Source: Bog-532 sp036495425
GTDB taxonomy: Bacteria; Actinomycetota; Actinomycetes; Streptosporangiales; Streptosporangiaceae
DNA: 64,000 nucleotides
Reading direction: 5' to 3'
Assembly: GCA_036495425.1 (NCBI GenBank)
Contig: DASXMW010000200.1
Location: 1 to 64,000, forward strand
Shown: positions 16,369 through 24,670 of the stretch, piece by piece
How the letters are laid out: every line of letters starts with the position of its first letter
Position numbering within the stretch: position 1 is the first letter of the stretch
The notes under the pieces: generated by a model
The model's input: only the letters and a program-made list of their open reading frames with translations
The model's database searches: none
What the model was told of the DNA's origin: nothing
Made by a program: the position numbers and the translations under genes

Positions 16369-17721
16369 CTAAGCGCGGCGGGTGACGATGATCGGCAGGT
16401 CGCTCGGCACCAGCGTGCTGCTGACCACCGGGCGCACGGCGGCGCCGCCGGCCAGCCGCAGCTGCCAGCGGGCCGCGATCGCGCTGAGCAGCAGGATCGC
16501 CTCGGTCCAGGCGAACCCCTCGCCGATGCAGTTCCTGATGCCCTGCCCGAACGGGAAGAACGACTGCCGGGCCTCGCCCGGGCGGTACTCACTGGTGGCC
16601 CACCGGCCGGGATCGAAACGGTCCGGGTCGTGGTGCACGGCCGGGTCGTGGTTGAGCGCGAACGGGCTGAACAGGATCCGGCTCTTGGCCGCGAGCCGGC
16701 GGCCGCCCAGCTCGACGTCTTCGGCGGCCTGGCGGGGCAGGACCCAGACCGGGCTGTAGAGCCGCAGGGTCTCGGTGACCACGGCCCGGGTGACCGGGAG
16801 CCGGGCCAGGTCGTCGTAGCCGGCGTCCCGGCCGGCCAGCACCTGGTCGGCCTCCCGCTGCAGCTGCTCCTGGATCTCCGGGTGCTGGGTCAGCAGGTAG
16901 CAGGCCCAGGCGATGGTGTTCCCGGTGGTCTCCGAACCCGCGATGACCAGCGTCACCGCCTCGTCCCGGAGCTGCCGGCTGGTCATGCCGGTGCCGGTCT
17001 CGTCGTCGTGGGCGTGCATCAGGATCGACATCAGGTCGCCGTGGTCCGCCGCGGCCGACCGGTAGCCCTCGATGATCCCGGCCAGCATCGTGTCCAGCCG
17101 GCGGAGCGCCGTCCCGAACCGGCGGTTGGACCGGGTCGGCACCCAGGCCAGGGCGGGAACGTTGGCCACGATCCCGTCCGGGATCAGCTCGGCCAGCAGC
17201 ACCCGGAGCAGTCGCTCGATCTCGCCGATCGACTCGGGGCCGAGGTCGCTGGACAGCAGGGTCCGGACGAGCACGGTCAGCGTGATCGAGCGCATCTCCC
17301 GGTCGAAGGCCAGCCTGCCCCCGTCCGGCCAGCCCTCGATGCGCGGCACCGCCACCTCTTGCATCGTGCCCAGATAGCGGGCGATCTCGGTGCGATGGAA
17401 GGCCGGCTGCATGAGCCGCCGCTGACGGCGGTGCTCCTCGCCGTCCGACATCACCAGCCCGTTGCCGATCAGCGCCTTGGTCCGGCCGAAGCTGATGCCC
17501 TTCTCCAGCTTCCGGGCCTGCCCGACCAGGGCCTGCCGGATCGCGCCCGGGCTGTTCAGCAGGTAGATCGGGAACGGCCCGAACCGGATCCGCACCACCT
17601 CGCCGTACTGGCGGGCCCGCTGCAGCAGCGCCAGCGGATCGCGCCGGAACTCCATGGCGTGCCCGAGCACCCGGCGCCCACCCGGCACCAGGGGGACGTC
17701 GCGCCCGGCTCGCCCGCTCAC
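16369..17721 (-). CDS. Cytochrome P450
   Basis: A 450-residue soluble P450. The I-helix oxygen-binding motif is LVIAGSETTGNTIAW, the K-helix ExxR is ETLRLYSP and the heme-ligand loop is FFPFGQGIRNCIGEGF with the Cys at about residue 397. The sequence resembles class-I bacterial P450s of the CYP102/CYP4-like look (HHDPDRFDPGRW). The GTG at 17721 overlaps the TGA of the upstream phosphatase-like gene by 4 nt, so the open frame further upstream is not coding. It is the last gene of a three-gene operon with an O-methyltransferase and an EEP-family protein, suggesting tailoring of one small molecule. No ferredoxin gene is adjacent. Confidence 0.93.
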   Translation of the reverse strand: MSGRAGRDVPLVPGGRRVLGHAMEFRRDPLALLQRARQYGEVVRIRFGPFPIYLLNSPGAIRQALVGQARKLEKGISFGRTKALIGNGLVMSDGEEHRRQRRLMQPAFHRTEIARYLGTMQEVAVPRIEGWPDGGRLAFDREMRSITLTVLVRTLLSSDLGPESIGEIERLLRVLLAELIPDGIVANVPALAWVPTRSNRRFGTALRRLDTMLAGIIEGYRSAAADHGDLMSILMHAHDDETGTGMTSRQLRDEAVTLVIAGSETTGNTIAWACYLLTQHPEIQEQLQREADQVLAGRDAGYDDLARLPVTRAVVTETLRLYSPVWVLPRQAAEDVELGGRRLAAKSRILFSPFALNHDPAVHHDPDRFDPGRWATSEYRPGEARQSFFPFGQGIRNCIGEGFAWTEAILLLSAIAARWQLRLAGGAAVRPVVSSTLVPSDLPIIVTRRA

Positions 17722-18695
17722 CGCGGCAGCTGGATCTCGGCGAAGACGGCCCGGTGGTCGCTGCCCGGCATCGCCTGCACGGCGTACCCGAGCACCGCAC
17801 AGGCCCGGTCGGCCAGCACGTGGTCGAGGGTGAGCAGCGCGGCCCGGTCCGGTGGCCCCCAGGTCGGGATCAGCCCGTTCCCGGTCTGCGCGGCGCTGTC
17901 GGCGTAGCCGAGACGGAGCACGTCCCGGAACGCGGCGTGGTCCAGGGTGGCGTTGAAGTCCCCGGCCACCACCCGGGGCCGGCCGCCGGGGGGCAGCAGC
18001 CCGCCGAGTTCCCGGCGCCACCGGGCCACCCCGGCTCGCTGCCGGGTCGGCGCGCACGGGTGCACGCAGATCAGGTCCACCGTCTGCCCGCCCGGCAGCT
18101 GGAGCAGCGCGGCCGGCTGAGCCGCGTGGGTGTAGGCCACGTACGGGCCTTCGCCGAGCGGGAACCTTGTGTAGATGCCCGAGCCGCGGGGGCCGCCCCG
18201 GAGGTCGAGCTGCGTGTGCGGCAGCAGGTCGTCGAGCCCGGCCTGCTTCAGCCGGGTGGCCGCGTCGTCGGTGAGTTCCTGCGCGAACAGCACGTCCGCG
18301 CCGGTCCGCCTGACCAGTGCCACCGTGGCGTCGGCGTCGGCCCGGCCCGCGAACAGGTTGAGGGTGAGCACCCGCAGCCGGGGCCCGCGCGCCTCCGGCT
18401 GTGGCCGGGCCGTCCGGCGCGGCCGCACCAGCAGGTCCAGTGTGGCCGCGGCCAGGGTGGCGGTCACGGCTGGTCCGCGCCGCCCGGTCAGCTGGGCTCC
18501 CAGCGCGGCCCAGGGCGCGGCCCTGGCCACCAGCGGGGTGAACGAGATCAGCGGCACCGCGACGCTCTGAGCCGAGGTCACGCGATCGGCTCCGCTGGCC
18601 CGGGCCACCGCCCACCCGGCCAGGCCACCCGCCACCACCCAGGAAACCCTGGTCACCATGGAACCGGCACCCGCCATGATCCCAGCCGTCTTCAC
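17718..18695 (-). CDS. Endonuclease/exonuclease/phosphatase family protein with membrane anchor
   Basis: A protein of up to 325 residues. The N-terminal 90 residues have two or three hydrophobic segments (VVAGGLAGWAVARAS, SVAVPLISFTPLVARAAPW), followed by an EEP domain: RVLTLNLFAGRAD, LFAQELTDDA, VVAGDFNATLDH, LLTLDHVLAD and GSDHRAVFAEI. These are the metal-binding Asn and Glu and the catalytic Asp-His pairs of the DNase I-like fold. Substrates in the family range from nucleic acids to phosphoinositides, so a specific one cannot be given. The GTG start overlaps the upstream O-methyltransferase stop by 4 nt, and its stop overlaps the P450 start. Confidence 0.85.
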   Translation of the reverse strand: MKTAGIMAGAGSMVTRVSWVVAGGLAGWAVARASGADRVTSAQSVAVPLISFTPLVARAAPWAALGAQLTGRRGPAVTATLAAATLDLLVRPRRTARPQPEARGPRLRVLTLNLFAGRADADATVALVRRTGADVLFAQELTDDAATRLKQAGLDDLLPHTQLDLRGGPRGSGIYTRFPLGEGPYVAYTHAAQPAALLQLPGGQTVDLICVHPCAPTRQRAGVARWRRELGGLLPPGGRPRVVAGDFNATLDHAAFRDVLRLGYADSAAQTGNGLIPTWGPPDRAALLTLDHVLADRACAVLGYAVQAMPGSDHRAVFAEIQLPR

Positions 18696-19393
18696 CGGTG
18701 GCCCGCGCCGCCGGTGACGGCGAGCAGGAAGCCGTCGTAGCCGCGGGGGCCCACGGTCTGGACGGTGACCGCGTCCACGTCGGGGCGGGCGGCGATGCTG
18801 TCGACCAGCGCGCCGACGCCGGCCGCGCGGCTGCTGCCGGAGTCCAGCACCCGGCCGCCGCTGACCACGTTGTCGACCACGATCATCGCGCCGGGCCGGG
18901 ACAGCCGGATCGCGTAGTCGAAGTACCGGGCGTTGTTCGGCTTGTCGGCGTCGATGAACACGAAGTCGAACGGCTCGGCGCCGCCGGCCAGCAAGGCTTC
19001 CAGGCTGTCGGCGGCGGGCCCGACCCGTACTTCGGCCAGGTCGCCGACCCCGGCCCGGTCCAGGTTGGCCGTGGCCACCTCGGCGTGGTGCGGGCTCAGC
19101 TCCAGCGCGATCAGCCGCCCCGGCCGGGTGATGGCCCGGGCCAGCCAGATCGTGCTGTACCCGCCCAGCGTGCCGACCTCCAGGATGCGCCGGGCTCCGG
19201 TCCCGCGGGCCAGCAGGTGCAGCAGCTTCCCCTCCGCCGCCGATACCGCGATGTCCGGCAGCCCGGCCTCGGCGCTGGCCCGCCGGGCCGCGGCCAGCGC
19301 CTCGTCCTCGCCCGACAGTCCCGCGTTGAAGTACTCATCCACCGCCGCCCAGGTGTCCCGCGGCTCTCTCGGCGTCTCGAACGGGCTGGTCAT
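18692..19393 (-). CDS. O-methyltransferase (COMT-like)
   Basis: A 233-residue SAM-dependent O-methyltransferase of the Methyltransf_3 (catechol/caffeoyl-CoA OMT-like) family. Motif I is ILEVGTLGGYSTIWLA, with LIALELSPHHAEVA, DFVFIDADKPNNARYFDYA and MIVVDNVVSGGRV next. The FIDADK and DN elements are the divalent-metal site of this family. It should methylate a hydroxyl of a catechol-like or other small molecule. A GAGGAGG ribosome site precedes the ATG. It heads an operon with an EEP-family protein and a P450, each coupled by a 4-nt overlap. Confidence 0.92.
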   Translation of the reverse strand: MTSPFETPREPRDTWAAVDEYFNAGLSGEDEALAAARRASAEAGLPDIAVSAAEGKLLHLLARGTGARRILEVGTLGGYSTIWLARAITRPGRLIALELSPHHAEVATANLDRAGVGDLAEVRVGPAADSLEALLAGGAEPFDFVFIDADKPNNARYFDYAIRLSRPGAMIVVDNVVSGGRVLDSGSSRAAGVGALVDSIAARPDVDAVTVQTVGPRGYDGFLLAVTGGAGHR

Positions 19394-19415
19394 TCGCGCC
19401 TCCTCGGGCCCGAAC

Positions 19416-19907
19416 CTACCCCGTGGCCGAAGCGTTGCTGCGCAGCACGCGCTCGTTACCGGCCATCCGGACCGCGGTGTTGAGGACGGCGAACGCCATC
19501 ATGACCACAATCAGCAGCCAGAACACCCAGGCCGGCCACTCGTAGTGCTCGCTGACCTCCCAGGTCTCCCCGGCGGCCAGGAAGGCGCCGCCGAGGGCCA
19601 CCGTCAGCCATCCAGCCGCTTTGTTCCTGAAGCTGGTGAATTGCTCGCGCTGGGTTTCGGTCATGGCGGCGAAGATCGCTCGCTGGTTGGCCTGGCTCCG
19701 GTGACGGGCCAGGAAGTACATGACCGGGGGCAGCAGCCACCACCACGCCGACGGCATGGGCGTCCGGGGGATCTGGCTGGCCAGTTTCTCCATGCCTTCG
19801 CGATCGACCTCCAGCTCGGACAGCTCGATCGCAGCCTGGTACAGCGGGCCGCCCACCAGCAGCCAAGCCCCGGCGAACACCACCCAGCCGATCACCTGAT
19901 CGTTCAT
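19416..19907 (-). CDS. Hypothetical membrane protein
   Basis: A 163-residue protein with an N-terminal helix (VIGWVVFAGAWLLVGGPLY), a central pair (SAWWWLLPPVMYFLA) and C-terminal helices (AAGWLTVALGGAFLAAG, WVFWLLIVVMMAFAVLN). A charged stretch RHRSQANQRAIFAAMTETQR lies between the second and third helices. I do not recognise a family. The ATG at 19907 is taken as start since the preceding 11 codons are non-conserved in appearance. It stands alone between the O-methyltransferase operon and a divergent SRPBCC gene. Confidence 0.7.
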   Translation of the reverse strand: MNDQVIGWVVFAGAWLLVGGPLYQAAIELSELEVDREGMEKLASQIPRTPMPSAWWWLLPPVMYFLARHRSQANQRAIFAAMTETQREQFTSFRNKAAGWLTVALGGAFLAAGETWEVSEHYEWPAWVFWLLIVVMMAFAVLNTAVRMAGNERVLRSNASATG

Positions 19908-19990
19908 AACGGCCAGCCTGCCAGCACCGGGCCTGGTCACGTCACCCTGATGGTCCGGCCGCTACGGTGGGACGCAGGAGGCCGATGGCA

Positions 19991-20449
19991 ATGGCTTACG
20001 AGATTTCCAGTTCGATCAACATCGCGGCCAGTCCCGGGGACGTCTGGGCGGTGCTGGCCGATCTGGCCAATTACCCGCAGTGGCACCCGGCGTTCCAGTC
20101 GGTGACCGGGCAGCTGGCCGTCGGCAGCACGCTCGCCATCAGGACCACCTCGCCGGCCACCGGCAACGCCATCACGCTCAAGGTGAAGCTGCTGACCGTC
20201 GAGCCTGGAACCGAACTGGCCTGGGCATCGAGGCTGCTGGGGATCACGACCATCACGCGCCGGTTCCTGCTGCGCCCGGCCGACGGCGGCACCGAACTGA
20301 CGCAGGCCGGGACCTACCGGGGACTGGGCGGTTCCCGGGGACCCGGCGGCGCACGCGGCGCCCTCAAAACGGTCGCCAACGTCCGGGGCAGCTACACGGC
20401 CATCAACGAGGCCGTCAAAAAGCAGGCCGAGGCAGAATCGCAGCCATGA
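19991..20449 (+). CDS. SRPBCC (START-like) domain protein
   Basis: A 152-residue protein of the polyketide-cyclase/START-like superfamily. The pattern EISSSINIAASPGDVWAVLADLANYPQWHPAFQ is the classic opening strand-helix with Trp, and LLGITTITRRFLLRPADGGTELTQ forms later strands of the hydrophobic pocket. It probably binds a small hydrophobic ligand; the function is not assignable. The second ATG (19991) is favoured because AGGAGG lies 9 nt upstream, while the first (19985) is only 3 nt away. Its stop overlaps the next small gene by 4 nt. Confidence 0.85.
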   Translation: MAYEISSSINIAASPGDVWAVLADLANYPQWHPAFQSVTGQLAVGSTLAIRTTSPATGNAITLKVKLLTVEPGTELAWASRLLGITTITRRFLLRPADGGTELTQAGTYRGLGGSRGPGGARGALKTVANVRGSYTAINEAVKKQAEAESQP

Positions 20450-20661
20450 GCAAGCTCAACCTGTACTACGGCACGGTCAAGTCGGCCAATGGCGGGCGGC
20501 ATATCATGGCCTGGGCCAGCTCGCGGGCGCAGGCCCTCGACATGGTGGAGGCCGTACTCAGCACCCCCGAGGAAATCGAAGGCTCGGTGGTCGGCCCGCT
20601 CATGAGCCTGCCCACCGACGTGATGAAGCCCGGCGTCTACGTCGAAGCGAGGCGCGCCTGA
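20446..20661 (+). CDS. Small hypothetical protein
   Basis: A 71-residue acidic/neutral protein starting MSKLNLYYGTVKSANGGRHI and ending KPGVYVEARRA. It has no transmembrane segment and no cysteine. The ATG overlaps the SRPBCC stop (ATGA), so it is probably translationally coupled to that gene. I do not recognise a family. Coding character is supported by the coupling and by a plausible mixed alpha/beta composition, not by homology. Confidence 0.55.
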   Translation: MSKLNLYYGTVKSANGGRHIMAWASSRAQALDMVEAVLSTPEEIEGSVVGPLMSLPTDVMKPGVYVEARRA

Positions 20662-20713
20662 TGGCCCGGGTCGCGATCGCCGCCCGGCTCCTGGCCCAGG
20701 GCCTGCCCGGCTG

Positions 20714-21262
20714 ATGGCGGCACCGGTCCGGACTCCGGCCAGCGCGTGGGTGGAGGCGGGCCTGCAGGCGCTGGGCACCGGCGGCCCGGACGCGGTGCGG
20801 ATCGACCCGCTGGCCCGGGCCCTGGGGGTCACCCGGGGCAGCTTCTACTGGCACTTCGCCGACCGGGACGCGCTGCTGGCCGAGTTGCTCGGCGCCTGGG
20901 AGCGCGCGGCCACCGACGAGGTGCTGGACCGGGTCGAACGCCGGGGCGGCGACACCCGGGCCCGGCTCCGGCGCGCGGGCGCACTGACCTTCAGTGAGCA
21001 GTTGCTGCCGGTCGATCTGGCCGTCCGCGACTGGGCCCGGCACGACCCGGCCGTGGCCGAACGGCTGCGCCGGGTGGACAACCGGCGGATGGACTACCTG
21101 CGCACCCTGTTCGGCACGTTCTGCGCCGACGCCGACGAAGTCGAAGCCCGGTCCACGCTGGCCTTTTCGCTGCTGATCGGCAGCCACTTCCTGGCCGCCG
21201 ATCACCCCGGCCGGTCCCGGGCCGAGGCCCTGGAACTGGCCGCCGCCTGGCTGCTGGCCTGA
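20714..21262 (+). CDS. TetR family transcriptional regulator
   Basis: A 182-residue TetR-type regulator. The N-terminal DNA-binding part reads VRIDPLARALGVTRGSFYWHFADRDALLAELL, the typical helix-turn-helix with the F-Y-W-H-F recognition region. The C-terminal ligand domain is helical. The ligand and targets are unknown. It lies 10 nt before the SAV2177-type methyltransferase on the same strand and is probably cotranscribed with it. Confidence 0.92.
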   Translation: MAAPVRTPASAWVEAGLQALGTGGPDAVRIDPLARALGVTRGSFYWHFADRDALLAELLGAWERAATDEVLDRVERRGGDTRARLRRAGALTFSEQLLPVDLAVRDWARHDPAVAERLRRVDNRRMDYLRTLFGTFCADADEVEARSTLAFSLLIGSHFLAADHPGRSRAEALELAAAWLLA

Positions 21263-21272
21263 AAGGCAGGAC

Positions 21273-22079
21273 ATGACCGACAACGACCAGGCCTGGGTGC
21301 CGGACGGGGTCGACCCGGAGCGGGCCGACGTCGCCCGGGTCTACGACTATTTCCTGGGTGGCACCCACAACTTCCCGGCCGACCGGGCGGTGGCCGAGGG
21401 CATCATCGCGCTGGAACCCAACTCGCGAGCCATCGGCCAGGCCAACCGGGCCTTCCTGCGCCGGGCCGTGACCTACCTGGCCGGGGTGGGGGTCCGGCAG
21501 TTCCTCGACATCGGGTCCGGCATCCCCACCCAGGGCCACGTGCACGAGGTGGTCCAGCTGGCCGCCCCGGACGCGCGGGTGGTGTACGGCGACATCGACC
21601 CCGTGGCCATCGCGCACAGCCAGGCCCTGCTGGCCGGCCAGACCCGCGCCGCCATCATCGAAGCCGACCTGCGCGAGCCCCAGACCGCGCTCGAACGCGC
21701 GGAGGGCACCGGCCTGATCGACCTCGGCCAGCCGCTGGGCCTGGTGCTCAACGCGGTGCTGCACTTCATCCCGGACGAGGGCGACCCGTGGGGCATCGTC
21801 CGGACGCTGCGGGACGCCGTCGCGCCCGGCAGCTACCTGGCCATCTCGCACGGCACCGAGGAAGGCGGGCCCGAGGTGGCCAAGGGCGCCGAGGACATCT
21901 ACCGCGGCTCGGTGCCGGCCAGCTTGAGCATGCGCTCCCGCCCGGCGATCCTGCGCTTCTTCGACGGCTTCGACCTGGTCGAGCCGGGACTGGTCGAGCT
22001 GCCGTACTGGCGAGCCCCGGAGCCGCCGGACCCCGGCGTGTTCTGGGGCGGCTTCGCCGGCGTCGGGCGCAAACCGTGA
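21273..22079 (+). CDS. SAM-dependent methyltransferase, SAV2177/DUF574 family
   Basis: A 268-residue protein of the actinobacterial SAV2177-type methyltransferase family (Methyltransf_19). The start GVDPERADVARVYDYFLGGTHNFPADR is diagnostic, followed by FLDIGSGIPTQGHVHE as SAM motif I and VVYGDIDPVAIAHSQAL. Members are numerous in Actinomycetes, and their substrates are mostly unknown. It follows the TetR gene by 10 nt and is followed by a hairpin at 22171 that probably ends the transcript. Confidence 0.92.
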   Translation: MTDNDQAWVPDGVDPERADVARVYDYFLGGTHNFPADRAVAEGIIALEPNSRAIGQANRAFLRRAVTYLAGVGVRQFLDIGSGIPTQGHVHEVVQLAAPDARVVYGDIDPVAIAHSQALLAGQTRAAIIEADLREPQTALERAEGTGLIDLGQPLGLVLNAVLHFIPDEGDPWGIVRTLRDAVAPGSYLAISHGTEEGGPEVAKGAEDIYRGSVPASLSMRSRPAILRFFDGFDLVEPGLVELPYWRAPEPPDPGVFWGGFAGVGRKP

Positions 22080-22170
22080 GGAAGTCATGACCGGACCTGC
22101 CATCGGCCGGCTCAAGATCCGTGCGGCCGACGGCAACGAGCACGTGGGGCCGCCCATGACCGCTGGCTGA

Positions 22171-22203
22171 CCGGGCCGAAGGGCTTCGCCCTGCTCGGCC
22201 CGG
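22171..22203 (+). terminator. Hairpin, probable transcription terminator
   Basis: A 9-bp outer stem (CCGGGCCGA with TCGGCCCGG) encloses a 5-bp inner stem with a TTC loop and a two-base bulge. No T-tract follows, as is usual in high-GC actinomycetes. It lies 92 nt after the methyltransferase stop and 32 nt before the next start. Confidence 0.55.
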
Positions 22204-22235
22204 GCTGGCGCGCGGCTGCTGAGTAGCCTGGGCTG

Positions 22236-23120
22236 GTGAGGGTGGTGTCGCTGCTGCCGTCGGCGACCGAGATCGTTTATGCGCTCGGGCTCGGCGACCA
22301 GCTGGTCGGGGTGACGTTCGAGTGCGACGAGCCCGCGTCGGCCCGGCGGGACAAGACCGTGGTCATCGGCGGGCGGGACACCGGCGGGATGAGCCCGGCC
22401 GCCATCGACGCCTACGTCCGCGGCCAGCTGGCCGCCGGTGCGGACCTGTACACGCTGCACGCGGGGGCGCTGGCGGAACTGGACCCGGAGCTGATCTTGA
22501 GCCAGGACCTGTGCCGGGTCTGCGCGCTGCCCGCCGGGCACGTCACCGACGCCCTGGCCTACCTGGGCTGCCGGGCCGAGGTCGTCTCGCTGGACCCGCA
22601 CTCGCTGGACGACGTGCTGGCCACGATCCTGACCGTCGGCCAGCGCGCGGGCGCCCCGCGCAAGGCGGAAATCCTGGTGGCCGCCCTCCGGCGTCGGCTG
22701 GCGGACGTCGCGGAGCGGGTCGCGGGCCGCGCCCGGCCCGCGGTGGCGGTGATCGAATGGGTCGACCCGCCGTTCACGGCCGGGCACTGGGTCCCGGACC
22801 TGGTCGCCGCGGCCGGCGGCCGCGCGGTGGCCGCCCGCCCGGGCGGCCGCTCGGTCACGGCCAGCTGGGACGAGATCGCCGCCGCCCGGCCCGAGCTGGC
22901 CGTGGTGGCGCCGTGCGGGTTCCACCTCGACGACGCCGCCGCCCAGGCTGAGCTGGCCGTCCGGCGGCTGCCCGGGATCCCGGTGTGGGCCATCGACGCC
23001 GACGGGCTGGTGGTCCGGCCCGGCCCGCGCCTGGTCGACGGGGTGGAAGCCCTGGCCGCCATCCTGCATCCGGGCGCGGCCGCGGCCCCGCCCGCCGGGC
23101 GCATCCGCCGCGTGGCCTGA
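22236..23120 (+). CDS. Cobalamin/siderophore-binding-like protein without signal peptide (BtuF-like)
   Basis: A 294-residue protein with the two-lobe fold of the helical-backbone BtuF/FepB-type binding proteins: RVVSLLPSATEIVYALGLGDQLVGVTFECD at the start, LSQDLCRVCALPAGHVTDAL, and VAVIEWVDPPFTAGHWVPDL. The pattern P-S-A-T-E is typical of cobalamin-binding members. Unlike transport proteins it has no signal peptide or lipobox, and no permease or ATPase gene is adjacent, so it is probably cytosolic. Such stand-alone copies are known in actinobacteria, without a firm role. The GTG start at 22236 is the family start. Confidence 0.82.
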   Translation: MRVVSLLPSATEIVYALGLGDQLVGVTFECDEPASARRDKTVVIGGRDTGGMSPAAIDAYVRGQLAAGADLYTLHAGALAELDPELILSQDLCRVCALPAGHVTDALAYLGCRAEVVSLDPHSLDDVLATILTVGQRAGAPRKAEILVAALRRRLADVAERVAGRARPAVAVIEWVDPPFTAGHWVPDLVAAAGGRAVAARPGGRSVTASWDEIAAARPELAVVAPCGFHLDDAAAQAELAVRRLPGIPVWAIDADGLVVRPGPRLVDGVEALAAILHPGAAAAPPAGRIRRVA

Positions 23121-23162
23121 GCCCGCCGCGTGACCCGCCGTTGACTACCTCGCCCACATTAA

Positions 23163-23173
23163 ATATAAAATAT
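23163..23173. promoter_or_regulatory. Island operator candidate (ATAT-N3-ATAT), site 1
   Basis: A perfect ATAT-AAA-ATAT palindrome inside a roughly 18-bp A/T-only block, in a region that is otherwise strongly GC-rich. It lies 93 nt before the SnoaL-like gene at 23267 and marks the left edge of the catabolic island. Confidence 0.55.
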
Positions 23174-23266
23174 ATCGAAGGCTGGAACCGGGAGCGTCAC
23201 GACAGACGACGGCCCAGTGGGGCGCCCGTCCGATGGGCCGTCAACCAGTGCGGCGAAGGGTGTCTG

Positions 23267-23785
23267 GTGGACGAGGGCCTGGAAGCACAACTGCGGACGC
23301 TGCTGGACAAGCAGGCGATCTGGGAGGTCATGCTGCGCTACTGCCGCGGCATCGATCACCGGGACCACGACCTGGTGCGGTCCACGTACCACCCGGACGC
23401 CTCCGACGATCACGGGTCGTTCGTGGGCGGCATCGACGACCTGATCGAGGCCAACAGCACCGAGCCGGACGGGTGGGTCACCCGCACGTCCACGCACATG
23501 ATCGGCAACTGCCTGATCGAGCTGGACGGGGACATCGCCCACGTCGAGACGTACTTCCTGGTGCACAAGCCGGTAGCCATCAACGGCGTGGACCACATGC
23601 GGGTCCGGGCCGGGCGCTACCTGGACCTGTTCGAGCGGCGCGACGGCCAGTGGCGGATCAAGCGGCGCACCGTGGTCGACGACTACAACCGGCTCGACCA
23701 GTCCTCGGTGCCGCCCGAGGGCCACACCCCGGGGCGGTTCTCCACCGACGATCCGGTCTACGCGTTCCTGCGGTCGGCCGGCTGA
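23267..23785 (+). CDS. SnoaL/NTF2-like family protein
   Basis: A 172-residue protein with the cone-shaped NTF2-like fold of SnoaL-type and ring-hydroxylating-dioxygenase beta-subunit-like enzymes. Features are LLDKQAIWEVMLRYCRGIDH, LVRSTYHPDASDDHGSF, HMIGNCLIELDGDIAHVETYFL and RRDGQWRIKRRTVVDDYN. Family members act as isomerases, dehydratases, aldolases or lactone-forming enzymes on small hydrophobic molecules. The GTG at 23267 has AAGGG 6 nt upstream. It is the leftmost island gene, carries an upstream ATAT-N3-ATAT site and is convergent with the GntR gene 1 nt away. Confidence 0.8.
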   Translation: MDEGLEAQLRTLLDKQAIWEVMLRYCRGIDHRDHDLVRSTYHPDASDDHGSFVGGIDDLIEANSTEPDGWVTRTSTHMIGNCLIELDGDIAHVETYFLVHKPVAINGVDHMRVRAGRYLDLFERRDGQWRIKRRTVVDDYNRLDQSSVPPEGHTPGRFSTDDPVYAFLRSAG

Positions 23786-23786
23786 G

Positions 23787-24482
23787 TCAGGCCGGGACGG
23801 TGTCCGGGTCCCAGAAGTCGATCGAGTCGAGCCAGTTGAGCAGCAGCTTGCTGGTGGCCACGTAGTGCTGGCGCATGGCCTCACTGGCCGCCTCGGCGTC
23901 GTGGGCCTCGATGGCGTCGACGATCTCGGTGTGGTCGGTGCTGTTGAGTTCCTGCCAGCCGGGCACGGTGTGGAACTCGAACCAGAACTCGTACGGGATC
24001 AGCCGCCGGGCCGCATCGGTGAACCACTGCAGCTTGGGCGCGTCGGCGATGCGGTGGATGGTGTCGTGCATCTCCCCGTTCAGCTCCAGCGCCCGGGGCG
24101 GAGTCTGACCCTGCAGGTTGTGCAGCTCCGCGTCCACCTTGCGCAGAGCCTCGACGTCGGCCGGGGTGGCCAGTTGGGCGGCCCGGAACGCCTGCGCCCC
24201 CTCGGCCGCCGCCCACATCAGGTAGATGTCCTCGACGTCACTGCGGCGGGTGGGCAGGACCAGGAAACCGCGGTTGGGCTCCTGAGCCAGCCAGCCGTCC
24301 TGGGCCAGCAGCAGCAGGGCCTCGCGCACGGGCGTGATGCTGATGCCCAGTTCCTCGGCGATGGGGCCCAGGCGCAGAATGTCGCCCGGCTTGACCTTCC
24401 GGCTCAGGATCAGGTCGCGCACCACGGACGCGACGCCGTGTCTCAGCTGCTCACGCCGGATTCTGTCCCGTGGTTCAGCCAT
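23787..24482 (-). CDS. GntR family regulator with FCD ligand domain
   Basis: A 231-residue FadR-subfamily regulator. The winged helix-turn-helix covers LILSRKVKPGDILRLGPIAEELGISITPVREALLLLAQDGWL and is followed by the all-helical FCD effector domain with conserved acidic and His positions (DVEDIYLMWAAAEG, LNGEMHDTIHRIAD, HTEIVDAIEAHDAE). FCD domains usually bind an organic acid, often with a metal. The ATG at 24482 begins MAEPRDRIRREQ; 18 upstream codons are probably non-coding. It is the only local transcription factor in the 23-55 kb island and the best candidate to bind the recurring ATAT-N3-ATAT sites, a weak copy of which precedes it. Confidence 0.9.
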   Translation of the reverse strand: MAEPRDRIRREQLRHGVASVVRDLILSRKVKPGDILRLGPIAEELGISITPVREALLLLAQDGWLAQEPNRGFLVLPTRRSDVEDIYLMWAAAEGAQAFRAAQLATPADVEALRKVDAELHNLQGQTPPRALELNGEMHDTIHRIADAPKLQWFTDAARRLIPYEFWFEFHTVPGWQELNSTDHTEIVDAIEAHDAEAASEAMRQHYVATSKLLLNWLDSIDFWDPDTVPA

Positions 24483-24602
24483 GATCGTTTCGTCCCTTCG
24501 GGAGGCTGTTGGCCGGGACGCTCGGGCTCTGCTCACACCGGCGGCCGAAACCTGGGTATGACACCTTGGGTCGTCTCGTCACTCAGCGAGAACATACATT
24601 AT

Positions 24603-24613
24603 CTATTTTATCG
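24603..24613. promoter_or_regulatory. Weak island operator candidate before gntR
   Basis: CTAT-TTT-ATCG matches the ATAT-N3-ATAT pattern at only 5 of 8 fixed positions, but lies in an isolated A/T-rich block 120 nt before the GntR start. It would allow autoregulation. It is listed because of its position, not its score. Confidence 0.25.
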
Positions 24614-24670
24614 GTGGTCAGTGCTCTTGTTGGCATTGCACCACTACACAGCGTTAAAGGGAATACCGGT

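Noticed and set aside
17722..18615. Apparent N-terminal extension of the P450 frame
   Set aside because: The extension reads as Arg/Ala/Gly-rich noise over the EEP-phosphatase gene; the GTG at 17721 overlapping that gene's stop is the natural start.
22087..22170. 27-codon open frame with a GAGGAA ribosome site
   Set aside because: It is too short, with no recognisable motif, and ends just before a terminator hairpin. It could be a gene remnant, but evidence is insufficient to list it as a gene.
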